DNA from: Candidatus Saccharimonadota bacterium
GTDB taxonomy: Bacteria > Patescibacteriota > Saccharimonadia > Saccharimonadales > Saccharimonadaceae
Length of the DNA: 64,000 bases
Direction: 5' to 3'
Assembly: GCA_017511645.1 (NCBI GenBank)
Contig: JAFWJH010000004.1
Location: forward strand, 25,737-89,736
Both the position numbers and the translations under genes were made by a program. Below are positions 1 to 8,514 of this stretch, in pieces. The notes beneath the pieces are model-generated. The model did no database searches and was not told the DNA's origin. It worked only from the letters and a program-made list of their open reading frames with translations. Numbering within the stretch: the first letter of the stretch is position 1; every line of letters begins with the position of its first letter.

Positions 1-770
1 GGGTCCACCGGCCGCATACCAGACTTTGACAAAATCGTATCCTGCCAGGTGAGATATTTTTGCCTCATCTCACCGTGCTTTTCTAGTATGATTGCGCTAT
101 ACCTCGCGCAGATATTCTGGTCTTCAATTTCTATTTCAATAGAATTATCAATTTTTAGATTTTCTTTTTTATTCTTATTTTCAAATTTTTCACCCAGTAT
201 TCCTGCCACTTCTCTCGCAAACCCAATTATGCCAAAACAATCCGGCCTGTGCGTCAAGGACTTATTCTCGATATCTAATATCAGGTCGTTTAATTCAAAC
301 ACGTCCGCTAATGCATCGCCCGGCTGCGCAATTTCAGGGTCAATCTCCGCAATTTTTTCATGTTTATCATCAAAATCTAGCTCATCCGCACCAGCCAGCA
401 TCCCATTAGACTCATACTTACCCAGCATTTTGCGTTTGCCAATCACAAACGGCGCATCTTCATTTACGCTAGCCGGCACCACCGCTCCAGGCGCAATCCA
501 CGCCGCCAGCATTCCCTCACGCACATTTGGCGCCCCACATACTACCTGCACTAGTTCTGGCTTGCCTACATTAATCTGACAAAGGCTCAGATGCGTCTCG
601 GGAATCTTTTCTACTTTTTCTACCCGCACCACATAAATATTATCGTATTTGTGCGTTTCGTCTATCACGCCTTCCACTTCTACCAACCGCGCGCCGATTA
701 GCCGCACCAGCTCTTCGTTCGGAATCTTAATATCAACGTATTTTTTCAGCCAATTCAAAGATATTTTCAT
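1..770 (-). CDS. pheT: Phenylalanyl-tRNA synthetase beta subunit, N-terminal part (runs off left edge)
   Basis: The reverse strand translates from an ATG at 770 as MKISLNWLKKYVDI and stays open to the window edge (about 256 residues). It begins with the PheT N-terminal segment, then an EMAP/OB-type tRNA-binding domain (about residues 40-150, with VCGAPNVREGM and MLGKYESNGML). It ends in the typical ILDIENKSLTHRPDCFGI stretch that precedes the B3/B4 domains. The protein is the beta chain of the alpha2-beta2 enzyme that charges tRNA-Phe. The start lies one base after the pheS stop, so translation is probably coupled to pheS. Only the C-terminal part is missing, because of the window edge. Confidence 0.95.
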   Translation of the reverse strand, partial: MKISLNWLKKYVDIKIPNEELVRLIGARLVEVEGVIDETHKYDNIYVVRVEKVEKIPETHLSLCQINVGKPELVQVVCGAPNVREGMLAAWIAPGAVVPASVNEDAPFVIGKRKMLGKYESNGMLAGADELDFDDKHEKIAEIDPEIAQPGDALADVFELNDLILDIENKSLTHRPDCFGIIGFAREVAGILGEKFENKNKKENLKIDNSIEIEIEDQNICARYSAIILEKHGEMRQKYLTWQDTILSKSGMRPVD

Positions 771-771
771 A

Positions 772-1728
772 TTAAAACTCCCTTAAGAAATTAAGATTAC
801 CCGATTCAAAATACCGTACATCTTTTAGCCCATAACGCAGCATCACCAGTCGATCAATCCCACCGCCCCACGCAAAACCGTGATATTCTTCAGGATCAAT
901 CCCGGCTATCTTAAGCACATTCGGATGGATCATGCCACACCCCAGCATCTCAAGAAAATCACCTTTCTTACCACCTAGCGACTTTGGCTTCTCGATCATA
1001 AATTCTAGGCTCGGCTCAGTAAACGGAAAATACCCAGGTTGCGTTCTAATATTCAGCTTTTGCTCATAATACTTCTCGAAAAACTCTCGGAGAATCCCCA
1101 ACATCTGCCCCATCGTACAATCACGCGACACATACACCCCCTCGCACTGATAAAAAGTATGCTCGTGTGTAGCGTCTACATCTTCATTGCGATACACCCG
1201 ACCCGGTACCACCACAGCGATATTCTCACCCTTTGCTAGTCGATCTTTGTAAGCCTTCAATACCCGATGCTGCATCGTAGATGTATGTGCCGGCGGGATC
1301 AACCCTTCTTCCGTTCGAAAAGTATCATACCCGTCGCGCGCCGGATGCTCCTTGGTGAAATTAAGCGAATCAAACATATGATATTCATCGTCCAGTTGCC
1401 GCGCCTCTACCACGTCAAACCCCATCATTTGGTAAATCTCTGTTACCCGATCCAATTCAGTCATCAACGGATGCGTCGAACCTTGATCTTGCGGATAAAC
1501 TTCCGGCAAAGGCTCATTCGCCACCGTTGGTGCAGTAATATCAATCGGCTCTACTTCAGTATCTAGCGCAGCCTGTTCTATCACTGCAATTTTTGCCAAA
1601 ATCTCTTGTTTTTTTGCGTTAATCTTACGCCCAAACTCCGCACGCTTTTTTACTGGCACATCACGAATCCCAGCATATTCTGCATTAACTTTTTTTAATT
1701 CTTGTTTTAGCTGTTCCAGATCTGTCAT
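772..1728 (-). CDS. pheS: Phenylalanyl-tRNA synthetase alpha subunit
   Basis: 318 residues, about the usual length (E. coli has 327). An N-terminal coiled coil (about 1-60) is followed by the class II catalytic core. Motif 2 is seen in VVVPGRVYRNEDVDATHEHTFYQ, and motif 3 in GGGIDRLVMLRYG near the C-terminus. It forms the catalytic subunit with PheT, encoded immediately downstream. The ATG at 1728 has no Shine-Dalgarno. A TATAAT box (1738-1743) lies 9 bases upstream with TTGCTT 17 bases further, so the mRNA should have almost no leader. Confidence 0.97.
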   Translation of the reverse strand: MTDLEQLKQELKKVNAEYAGIRDVPVKKRAEFGRKINAKKQEILAKIAVIEQAALDTEVEPIDITAPTVANEPLPEVYPQDQGSTHPLMTELDRVTEIYQMMGFDVVEARQLDDEYHMFDSLNFTKEHPARDGYDTFRTEEGLIPPAHTSTMQHRVLKAYKDRLAKGENIAVVVPGRVYRNEDVDATHEHTFYQCEGVYVSRDCTMGQMLGILREFFEKYYEQKLNIRTQPGYFPFTEPSLEFMIEKPKSLGGKKGDFLEMLGCGMIHPNVLKIAGIDPEEYHGFAWGGGIDRLVMLRYGLKDVRYFESGNLNFLREF

Positions 1729-1737
1729 ATACCAAAT

Positions 1738-1766
1738 ATTATACTCCCACTTGACATTTTAAGCAA
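1738..1766 (-). promoter_or_regulatory. Promoter of pheST
   Basis: Reverse strand: TTGCTT (1761-1766), 17-base spacer, TATAAT (1738-1743). The -10 box ends 9 bases before the pheS ATG, so the predicted leader is 0-3 nt. Confidence 0.7.
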
Positions 1767-1779
1767 TCTATGATACAAT
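1751..1779 (+). promoter_or_regulatory. Strong orphan promoter on the plus strand
   Basis: TTGACA (1751-1756), a 17-base spacer ending in TGA, and TACAAT (1774-1779). It overlaps the pheS promoter on the other strand and points into the 3' end of the convergent gene at 1832-4771. No plus-strand gene follows. A short hairpin (AGGG/CCCT, 1789-1805) with a T-rich tail follows at once, so any product would be a very short RNA. Confidence 0.5.
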
Positions 1780-1831
1780 CAAATTATTAGGGATTTTTAT
1801 GCCCTCTTTTTTATTATCTTTTACCTATACA

Positions 1832-4771
1832 CTATGCCGCAAAGTTCCGATTCCGCACATCGGCATATTGCATCTTTTTGCACCACACGCAATATAGTCC
1901 AATCTGCATTATCTCGTCATTTTCTATCAAATCTTTTTGCGGAGCCACAAATGTAGTCTTGCCAAAAGCATATCTCACACTGGCATCATAATTAGCAATC
2001 ACATTAAGATAGGATGCATAATTTATGGCGACCTTTGCCTCCTCTTCAGACATCCCAGACCTACGCGATATCACGCCAGCTGCAGAATTATCTTTTGGAT
2101 ATTTTGCATAGTATTCTTTTTTGAATAGCGACGTACTGCTTTCTTTTTCTTCTAGCAAAGATGCCACCGTGTCATATAATACAAAACCAGAATATTTTTC
2201 TACATTACTCTTATAATCGCCACTTAGAGTATATTTAGCACCGTTAGCGATATCCGAAGGAACTTCTTTTAGCCCACTTCTGCAAGATTGGTAAAGTCCT
2301 ATTGCGTCCAGAGCCTTATCAAGAAGCCTATCAAACCAGCTTGCGTATTCGGCTTTATATCTTTCACAAACATCCGAACTCATCACCCCAACTGTCACTT
2401 CTCTCCCCATACCAAACGCAATAAACTTAGATAACTCACTCTCATCTTCCACCTTTCCATCCTCACCCACACCTATCCCAGCATTTTTCCAATCTTCTTT
2501 CGTATTTTTCATATACTTAGTACTCACCGTATTGTGTGAAGTACAATACAAATCTCCTTCCACATCCGTAGCAGCCTTCACGGTGTCACAATTACCCGCA
2601 ATCGTAGTAAAATCATCGTCATTACTACCGTCTGCCAAAGTATCCCCGATAAGATCAGCTACCGAACTACTAGTATAACTAGCTATCGCCCCAGCATTAA
2701 ATAGAACCGTACCATTAGAGTTTCTAATCAGGGCTGCGCCAAAACCATACACTAGACTACCAAAAAACGTATTCGGCGACGAGATATCAAACGGGCTCAG
2801 CGTTGCCCTATCAGCCGCCTTTCTTCTAGCTAGCACCTCTTCCACTTCTTGATGATACTCCGCAATAGTTTGTACATCAGACGGCATCGCTCCCAAGGTT
2901 TGAGACCCTATCGAATTAGCCAAAAACGACCCACCTTCTACCACACGATTACCACCCACTACACTCGTAAAGAGTTCACGGTTATCATCTACTACAGCAA
3001 TTTTTACACTATCATTGGCTTTGGACAAAATGTCTTTATCCGCCGAACCTATTTTTCCAATCCCTAGTACACTATTGGATTTCTTATTACCATCAATAGA
3101 TACAGTCGTACCACTAATAACCTCACTATTCTCCTCATTTGTCACATTAAGCACCCTGTCTCTAGAAAAATTCGCGGCTTCATCGCTAGAATACCCGCCC
3201 CCCGAAGTTGCTGCAACAAAATTCCCCGTATTGAGTATTGAAACCTTCTTCTTCGTCTCCTCACCAGTATTAACATCGATATACGAAACCTCCTCAGCAT
3301 TAGTAAGCAAATTCATTAATTCATTCACTGGCCCATCACCATCTATTCTAGCCCTCTGAATCGGTTCTTCAATTGCCATAAAAGCACTAGCCGCTTTATA
3401 AGGCTCGCTCGAAGAAATCGCCGTATTTAATAATTGCGCTGCCTTAGCAGTAGATTGTTTTCCAGTCGTATTGTCCGCTACGTTACCCACTATTTCATCA
3501 GCATTATCACCCGAAATATTCGTAGTCTTTACTTCCTCATCATCACAACCATCATCACAATACCCATTTACCGTCGCAGCAGGATCATTGTCCAATATCT
3601 TATTTATCAATTTATTAAACTCTTCTTCATTTTCTTCGCTAGTGCCTCTACCATCCCATCCATTAAAAGACCCTCTCGACAACCCCATGTTCTTATAAAC
3701 ATCATTTACATCATTGCTATAAAAATACCGTGCCGAAATATCCAGCGCGTCAGAATAAGCCGCATACATTTTTGGGTTCGATTCTACCATTGCAACAAAA
3801 TTATCCGCCTCAACAACCTGTCCATCAAACAAGGCCACTAGTTCACCCTCGTCATCCTTATCAAAATACATCCCATTTGTAGCAATACTTCTGTTTTCAT
3901 CTATATTAGCAATATAAGTATTCGTCCGCACAAATTCGCCCGACGCAGTCACTTGGCCAATTTCTATGCCATTCTTTGCTAAATCACTTGCATAATTGCT
4001 CGGAACCTCGCCCGTAGACATAAACTCCGCCGTAATATATTCAGCCTGTTCTTCTAATACGGCAATAATATCACTAAACCCTAAAGATTCTTGTAATTTA
4101 TAATCGATCGAAGCAATCATCGCCACCGGCGCAGCAAGGAGCACTATGACACCAGCTATTAAACCCACTGCTATCAAAGCGATAGTCGCTCTAGCTTTTT
4201 TATCTTTAAGAACGCCAATCGCTACACCTACCGCCGCGCCAATTGCCGTGCCAACACCCGGAGCAACAGACCCAGCTGCTGCGCCAGCACCGGCGCCAGC
4301 CGCCGCCCCTCCAGCAGCCGCCCCTCCCCCGGCTGCCCCAGCCGCGGCAGCACTTGTGCCAGCTACACCTGCAGCAGCACTCGATCCAGAGGCGGCAGCA
4401 CTACCTGCAGCCCCAGCAGCAGTAGAACCAGAAGCCCCTGTTGCAGCAGCATCAGCCCCAACCTTAGTAGCACCTTCTGCCGCCTTGCCAGCAGCATCAG
4501 TTCCAGCTTTACTAGCAGTATCGGTTCCAGCTTTTCCCGCTTTGCTAGCAGTATTCACCCCAGCATCGTTCAAGCCATTATTTGTGGCATTATTCTCAGC
4601 CGACCTTAAATCATTCGAGGCATTTCTTCTATCTTTAATTTTTTTAGCAATATCTCTAGCATCATCTATAGTGTCCAGTGCATCATCCAGCCTCGACCTA
4701 TCCGAGTCCGCATCAATTTCAGAATAATCATCATCTAAGCCAAACAAATCCACCTTATTCTCATCATTCAT
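1832..4771 (-). CDS. Large Ala/Gly-rich membrane protein of unknown function
   Basis: 979 residues. Residues 1-60 are acidic and charged, and about 75-185 are a low-complexity Ala/Gly/Ser/Thr stretch with repeated TASKAGTD-like units. A hydrophobic segment at about 195-220 looks like a single membrane anchor. The remaining 750 residues are polar, with scattered cysteines, including CDDGC near 395 and VWCKKM near the C-terminus, and look extracytoplasmic. I do not recognise the family. Large single proteins of this type accompany type IV secretion/pilus genes in some Patescibacteria, but no such gene is adjacent, so that is speculation. TATAAT at 4783-4788 sits 11 bases before the ATG, with no Shine-Dalgarno. 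No clear terminator follows on this strand. Confidence 0.85.
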   Translation of the reverse strand: MNDENKVDLFGLDDDYSEIDADSDRSRLDDALDTIDDARDIAKKIKDRRNASNDLRSAENNATNNGLNDAGVNTASKAGKAGTDTASKAGTDAAGKAAEGATKVGADAAATGASGSTAAGAAGSAAASGSSAAAGVAGTSAAAAGAAGGGAAAGGAAAGAGAGAAAGSVAPGVGTAIGAAVGVAIGVLKDKKARATIALIAVGLIAGVIVLLAAPVAMIASIDYKLQESLGFSDIIAVLEEQAEYITAEFMSTGEVPSNYASDLAKNGIEIGQVTASGEFVRTNTYIANIDENRSIATNGMYFDKDDEGELVALFDGQVVEADNFVAMVESNPKMYAAYSDALDISARYFYSNDVNDVYKNMGLSRGSFNGWDGRGTSEENEEEFNKLINKILDNDPAATVNGYCDDGCDDEEVKTTNISGDNADEIVGNVADNTTGKQSTAKAAQLLNTAISSSEPYKAASAFMAIEEPIQRARIDGDGPVNELMNLLTNAEEVSYIDVNTGEETKKKVSILNTGNFVAATSGGGYSSDEAANFSRDRVLNVTNEENSEVISGTTVSIDGNKKSNSVLGIGKIGSADKDILSKANDSVKIAVVDDNRELFTSVVGGNRVVEGGSFLANSIGSQTLGAMPSDVQTIAEYHQEVEEVLARRKAADRATLSPFDISSPNTFFGSLVYGFGAALIRNSNGTVLFNAGAIASYTSSSVADLIGDTLADGSNDDDFTTIAGNCDTVKAATDVEGDLYCTSHNTVSTKYMKNTKEDWKNAGIGVGEDGKVEDESELSKFIAFGMGREVTVGVMSSDVCERYKAEYASWFDRLLDKALDAIGLYQSCRSGLKEVPSDIANGAKYTLSGDYKSNVEKYSGFVLYDTVASLLEEKESSTSLFKKEYYAKYPKDNSAAGVISRRSGMSEEEAKVAINYASYLNVIANYDASVRYAFGKTTFVAPQKDLIENDEIMQIGLYCVWCKKMQYADVRNRNFAA

Positions 4772-4782
4772 ATATAGTATAT

Positions 4783-4788
4783 ATTATA
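4783..4788 (-). promoter_or_regulatory. Extended -10 promoter of the 979-aa gene
   Basis: Reverse strand TGT-TATAAT, 11 bases before the ATG at 4771. The predicted leader is about 5 nt, with no ribosome binding site. Confidence 0.55.
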
Positions 4789-4845
4789 ACAAACTTATGC
4801 TTTTTTCGCGAAAAAATCTTCAAAAATCACGAATTAAACTAAACC

Positions 4846-5085
4846 CTAGATCATCACAATCGATATAATCGAAATAATTGCCAAGATTATTAGCACTACC
4901 CACACCCAGCCAAATCTACTAGTTTTCTTAAAATCTCGCACATACTCTGTATCTTCTGCAAAGTCCGGTGTTTCAGTATCTCCTACCACGCCAGAGGCTT
5001 TCAAAGCTTTTTCACGCAAATCCGCATCGATCCTCCGCGACAATTCATTATCTTGTTGATTATTTTTATTTACAATTACACCCAT
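4846..5085 (-). CDS. Small C-terminally anchored membrane protein
   Basis: 79 residues from the chosen ATG at 5085 (MGVIVNKNNQQDNELSRRID). A charged N-terminal region of about 55 residues is followed by one C-terminal transmembrane helix (WVWVVLIILAIISIISIVMI). An upstream in-frame ATG at 5118 is rejected: the extended -10 box TGT-TATAAT occupies 5117-5122, so transcription should begin near 5110, after that ATG. The ATG at 5085 has AGGA at proper spacing. It lies upstream of the 979-aa gene in the same orientation, so a shared function is possible but unproven. No family recognised. Confidence 0.7.
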   Translation of the reverse strand: MGVIVNKNNQQDNELSRRIDADLREKALKASGVVGDTETPDFAEDTEYVRDFKKTSRFGWVWVVLIILAIISIISIVMI

Positions 5086-5116
5086 ATTTTTCCTAAATAA
5101 ATTATTAACTTTTTTC

Positions 5117-5145
5117 ATTATAACACATCAAAATTATGCTATAAT
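5117..5145. promoter_or_regulatory. Divergent extended -10 promoters (79-aa protein / MIP channel)
   Basis: Reverse strand TGT-TATAAT at 5117-5122 serves the 79-aa gene. Forward strand TGC-TATAAT at 5140-5145 serves the MIP channel. The two boxes are inverted relative to each other and 17 bases apart. Confidence 0.7.
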
Positions 5146-5174
5146 AGTATAAATATTATTTAAGGAGGTCACAA

Positions 5175-6086
5175 ATGGCGACTAAAAAGTCGAATTCGTC
5201 GGCAAAGTCTACCAAGACTAAGACGACAAAACCTAAAACCGCTGCGAAACCTGCCAAAAAGTCAGAAGTCGTGGCTCCTAACACTAAAACGGTGGAGAAA
5301 AAATCTAACAAATCTTGCCTAGCAGGATTCTTCGCGAAAAAATACGAAGCCAAAGAAAGCATCTTGACTATTTTCAAGAGTCATAAGTTCTACGGCGCTT
5401 TGCTCGGTGAAGTTATCGGCACTATGCTTCTTGCATTGTTGCTCTTTGCGCTCTCGCTCATGGGTATCGCAAATGTTGCAATGTATGCTTTTGCAGTCAT
5501 CGCAATCCTAATTGCAGTATATGCATTTTCGGGTGCATGCCTTAACCCACTCATCACCGTAGGTATGATGGCTTCTCGTCGTATGTCTGTCGTACGCGGT
5601 ATTATGTATATCGTTGCCGAAGTTCTCGGCGCTTGGCTCGGCTGGCTCATCTTTAACGGTTTCCACCTTGCTGGTGGCGAGACCGCTTACGACATCCCAA
5701 CCATGGCCGCAGTTGCCGAAGGTGGTTTCTGGACAGTCACTATGATAGAGCTACTTGGTGCAGCTATCATCGGCTTCTTCTTTGCTCGTGCTATCGAGTA
5801 CAAGCGCAGCGTATTTACTTTCGCTGCTGTAGTAGCCGGCGGTATCGCACTTGCTGTACTTATCGGTTATGTAGCTTCTGCTGCATTCCTCGGCCTAAAC
5901 AGCAACTTCATCTTCAACCCAGCAGTAGCTTTGATGATGCAAATCTTCCCACAAGCTGGCGAAAGCTTTGGCGAAATTTTTGGCGGTATCTGCCAAGCTT
6001 TGTCGATCTACGTTTTGATTCCAATGATCGGCGGTGTAATTGGTTTTTATCTTTCCGATTTCGCAAGCAAGTTGTCTGAAGATTAA
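5175..6086 (+). CDS. MIP-family channel (aquaporin / glycerol facilitator-like)
   Basis: 303 residues. A lysine/alanine-rich cytoplasmic extension of about 65 residues precedes a six-helix MIP core. The first half-helix box is NPL (residues 124-126, SGACLNPLITVG) in place of NPA; the second is a regular NPA (248-250, NFIFNPAVAL). MIP proteins pass water, glycerol or small neutral solutes across the inner membrane. The substrate cannot be decided here, and the NPL box makes classical water selectivity uncertain. A strong Shine-Dalgarno AAGGAGGT (5162-5169) and an extended -10 box lie upstream, and an intrinsic terminator follows. The basic N-terminal tail is unusual for the family. Confidence 0.85.
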   Translation: MATKKSNSSAKSTKTKTTKPKTAAKPAKKSEVVAPNTKTVEKKSNKSCLAGFFAKKYEAKESILTIFKSHKFYGALLGEVIGTMLLALLLFALSLMGIANVAMYAFAVIAILIAVYAFSGACLNPLITVGMMASRRMSVVRGIMYIVAEVLGAWLGWLIFNGFHLAGGETAYDIPTMAAVAEGGFWTVTMIELLGAAIIGFFFARAIEYKRSVFTFAAVVAGGIALAVLIGYVASAAFLGLNSNFIFNPAVALMMQIFPQAGESFGEIFGGICQALSIYVLIPMIGGVIGFYLSDFASKLSED

Positions 6087-6100
6087 TTACCTACTACTAA

Positions 6101-6128
6101 AATAACCCCTCGCGAGGGGTTATTTTTT
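6101..6128. terminator. Bidirectional intrinsic terminator (MIP channel / metG)
   Basis: A perfect stem of AATAACCCCT with its complement, starting at 6101, followed by a T-run on the plus strand. The convergent metG stop codon lies at its right edge (6127). Confidence 0.85.
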
Positions 6129-7542
6129 AATCTTTTGGAAATAGCGGAGTTTCTGGTGGTGTAATCGGATCGGCAAAAACTTCAAAAATCTTTTCTGTGG
6201 TATCCGGGATAAACGGACTGAGCATGTAATTAACATTCAGTAAATCTACAATCAATCCTCTTAGACATTTTTCTAGCTTTTTCATTTCGCCATTTTTTGC
6301 CAAACTCCAAGGTTTTTCCTCGTCAATTCTTTTATTTAAATCTTGCACTCTTTCCCACACATAGTCAAAAGCTTTCGAAAACTCAAACTTATCCATCAAC
6401 CTCACATACTCATCATCAAACTTAAACTCTGGTTCCGATTCTAGTTTAATCTCGTTTTTCTTCGCCAAAGTCGCAAGCCTCTGTACCAAATTACCTAAAT
6501 CATTTGCTAGTTCGTTATTATACGCGTTTTCAAACTTTTCCCATGTAAAATCCGAATCTACAAAAGTATCCGCATGCCGTAAGAAGTAATAACGAAATGC
6601 ATCTAAGCCATGCCTCTCAAGCACTTCAATCGGATCCACTACATTACCGATCGATTTTGACATTTTTTGTCCATCCGCCAAAATAAACCCGTGAGATAGC
6701 ATAACCTTAGGCAAAGGTAACCCCAACCCCATCAACATCGCCGGCCAAATAATCGCATGAAATCTCAAAATATCTTTTCCTACAAACTGCGCCGCCGCTG
6801 GCCACCACTCACTAATATCTTCGTCTGGATAGCCTAGTATCGTAATATAATTAGACAACGCGTCGATCCATACATACATCACCTGCGAATTGTCGCCCGG
6901 CACCGGCACACCCCATGTCAAATGTTCTGTCGAACGCGAAACCGACACGTCCGGCGACTCTTCTAGTAGTTTCAACATTTCTTTCTTGCGAAACTCCGGC
7001 AAAATCAACATTTCGTCAGACTCTATCGCCACTCGAATCTTATCTTTAAAATCCGATATTCTCAAATAATAATTTTCTTCTTCTAGTTTTTCGTAAGGTT
7101 TTTGATGATCTGGACATATTCCTCCGTTATCGTCGCACTCCTTCTGTGTTACAAATCTCTCACAGCCCGAACAATACCAACCCTCATACTTCGCCTTATA
7201 TATATGATCAGATAATCGCCGCCAAATCTCTTGGCACCTGCGTTCATGCACTTCGTCCGTCGTCCGAATAAAATCAGTATAAGACGCGCCAAGCTTTGCG
7301 ATAAACTCTTTAAACTTTTCCGTATTTCCATCCACATAAGTTTCTACCGGAATACCCAATTCTTCGGCTTTTTGGTAAATCTTATTCCCGTGCTCGTCTA
7401 CACCTGCCTGAAATCTTACCTCATCACCAGCTAGCCTGCGATATCTTGCATAAACATCAGCCAAACAATAATCCATTGCATGACCAACATGTGGCACACC
7501 ATTCACATATGGTATCGCCGTAGTTACATAAGTCTTATTCAT
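6127..7542 (-). CDS. metG: Methionyl-tRNA synthetase
   Basis: 471 residues. The class I HIGH motif reads HVGH (18-21) and KMSKS lies in HGFILADGQKMSKSIGN (about residue 297). The connective domain keeps zinc-ligand cysteines (CSGCERF and CDDNGGICPDH, about 127-147). The C-terminal anticodon-binding helical domain is present. The extra C-terminal tRNA-binding (EMAP-like) domain of longer MetRS is absent, as in short bacterial forms. It charges initiator and elongator tRNA-Met. The start has no Shine-Dalgarno: TAAAAT at 7549-7554 ends 6 bases before the ATG. Confidence 0.97.
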   Translation of the reverse strand: MNKTYVTTAIPYVNGVPHVGHAMDYCLADVYARYRRLAGDEVRFQAGVDEHGNKIYQKAEELGIPVETYVDGNTEKFKEFIAKLGASYTDFIRTTDEVHERRCQEIWRRLSDHIYKAKYEGWYCSGCERFVTQKECDDNGGICPDHQKPYEKLEEENYYLRISDFKDKIRVAIESDEMLILPEFRKKEMLKLLEESPDVSVSRSTEHLTWGVPVPGDNSQVMYVWIDALSNYITILGYPDEDISEWWPAAAQFVGKDILRFHAIIWPAMLMGLGLPLPKVMLSHGFILADGQKMSKSIGNVVDPIEVLERHGLDAFRYYFLRHADTFVDSDFTWEKFENAYNNELANDLGNLVQRLATLAKKNEIKLESEPEFKFDDEYVRLMDKFEFSKAFDYVWERVQDLNKRIDEEKPWSLAKNGEMKKLEKCLRGLIVDLLNVNYMLSPFIPDTTEKIFEVFADPITPPETPLFPKD

Positions 7543-7548
7543 AAATAT

Positions 7549-7554
7549 ATTTTA
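7549..7554 (-). promoter_or_regulatory. -10 box of metG, leaderless arrangement
   Basis: Reverse strand TAAAAT ends 6 bases before the ATG, so the predicted transcript starts at or next to the start codon. Confidence 0.5.
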
Positions 7555-7560
7555 CAATAT

Positions 7561-8430
7561 CTATTCAGTCACGTCAACAGTGCCACCACCTGTACCAGTC
7601 GTGTCTGGAGTGTTCGTACCAGCGTCTGTATCAGTATCAGTTGTAGTGTCAGTATCACCCTCAATAATCGTTTCGTCAGTACCCGTATCTAATTCTTCTT
7701 CCACAATCTCTTCCTCTCCCTCATCAGTACTTTCGTTTTCTTCTACCACTGGTGCTGGAGTCGGATTCACAGCCGGCTTAGCTGGCTCACTACTACCCAT
7801 CAGCTGAATGATCAACACTGCAGCTAGTGCAATCACCACCATAAACGCCACTACTACTAAAGCAATCAAGGTAGTTTTACTAGTCTTTTTCTTGGCTGGC
7901 TTGGCTGCCGCTGGTGCCGGATTTACATCTGGTTGCGTAGCTGGATCCGTAAACGACACACTCGGTGTAGCCCCTACCGCTTCTGTCGCAAATGGATTTA
8001 CCGCTGACGCTTCCGGAGCAGCTGCTGGTTCTGCTGCCGAGGCAACCCCTGATTCCACCGCTTCCGGGCCTGACACCGCAGAACCGATCGAACCTGGCAC
8101 TGGAGCTGCCGCTTTCATTGGAGCCTTGAGCTCTTCCTCAATCGGGTCTGGCGCTGGCGCTGGCTCCGGCCGCATAATCGGGTCTGTCGCCGCCACACCA
8201 TCCAAACTCCTAGGTTGAAATACTGGATTAACTGGCGCCGAATTAGTCGCTGATGCCGCTGGATTAATCACTGGATTTACCGGAGTCGGTGCCACCGGCG
8301 CAGCTGGCGCCACAGGTTGTGGCGCACTAGCCGGAGATACTGGTACTGTTGAGCCAGCCGGCGTAACTGGTGGTACACCAGGCGCTGGTGCAGGATTAGG
8401 CGTTGGTACAGGATTATTTGTTGGATCCAT
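7561..8430 (-). CDS. Pro/Ala-rich single-pass membrane protein with acidic Thr/Asp tail
   Basis: 289 residues. The first 180 are a Pro/Ala/Val-rich low-complexity region, followed by a basic stretch (KPAKKKTSK) and a transmembrane helix (about 187-210). After it comes a Glu/Asp/Thr-rich tail ending TDTDTDAGTN and GTGGGTVDVTE. The charge pattern suggests a cytoplasmic proline-rich arm and an exposed acidic tail. No family recognised; the low complexity makes homology weak evidence. AAGGA lies 11 bases before the ATG. It is downstream of ldh with an 84-base gap and immediately upstream of metG. Confidence 0.75.
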   Translation of the reverse strand: MDPTNNPVPTPNPAPAPGVPPVTPAGSTVPVSPASAPQPVAPAAPVAPTPVNPVINPAASATNSAPVNPVFQPRSLDGVAATDPIMRPEPAPAPDPIEEELKAPMKAAAPVPGSIGSAVSGPEAVESGVASAAEPAAAPEASAVNPFATEAVGATPSVSFTDPATQPDVNPAPAAAKPAKKKTSKTTLIALVVVAFMVVIALAAVLIIQLMGSSEPAKPAVNPTPAPVVEENESTDEGEEEIVEEELDTGTDETIIEGDTDTTTDTDTDAGTNTPDTTGTGGGTVDVTE

Positions 8431-8514
8431 TTTAAAATTATTCCTTTTTTAAGTTTATTCTAGAATATTACTCATATTTTAACGCTAATGCTTAAAATCC
8501 GCAAGCTTCCGCCG

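Noticed and set aside
4146..4727. Plus-strand Pro/Ala-rich 193-aa ORF
   Set aside because: It is the antisense of the Ala/Gly-rich region of the 979-aa gene; no ribosome site, and its composition simply mirrors GC-rich alanine codons.
5086..5118. Upstream start of the small membrane protein at 5118
   Set aside because: The -10 box covers 5117-5122, so this ATG would precede the predicted transcript start; the ATG at 5085 has AGGA.
7580..8218. Two plus-strand ORFs of 75 and 136 aa
   Set aside because: Antisense shadows of the Pro/Ala-rich membrane protein, with biased composition and no initiation signals.
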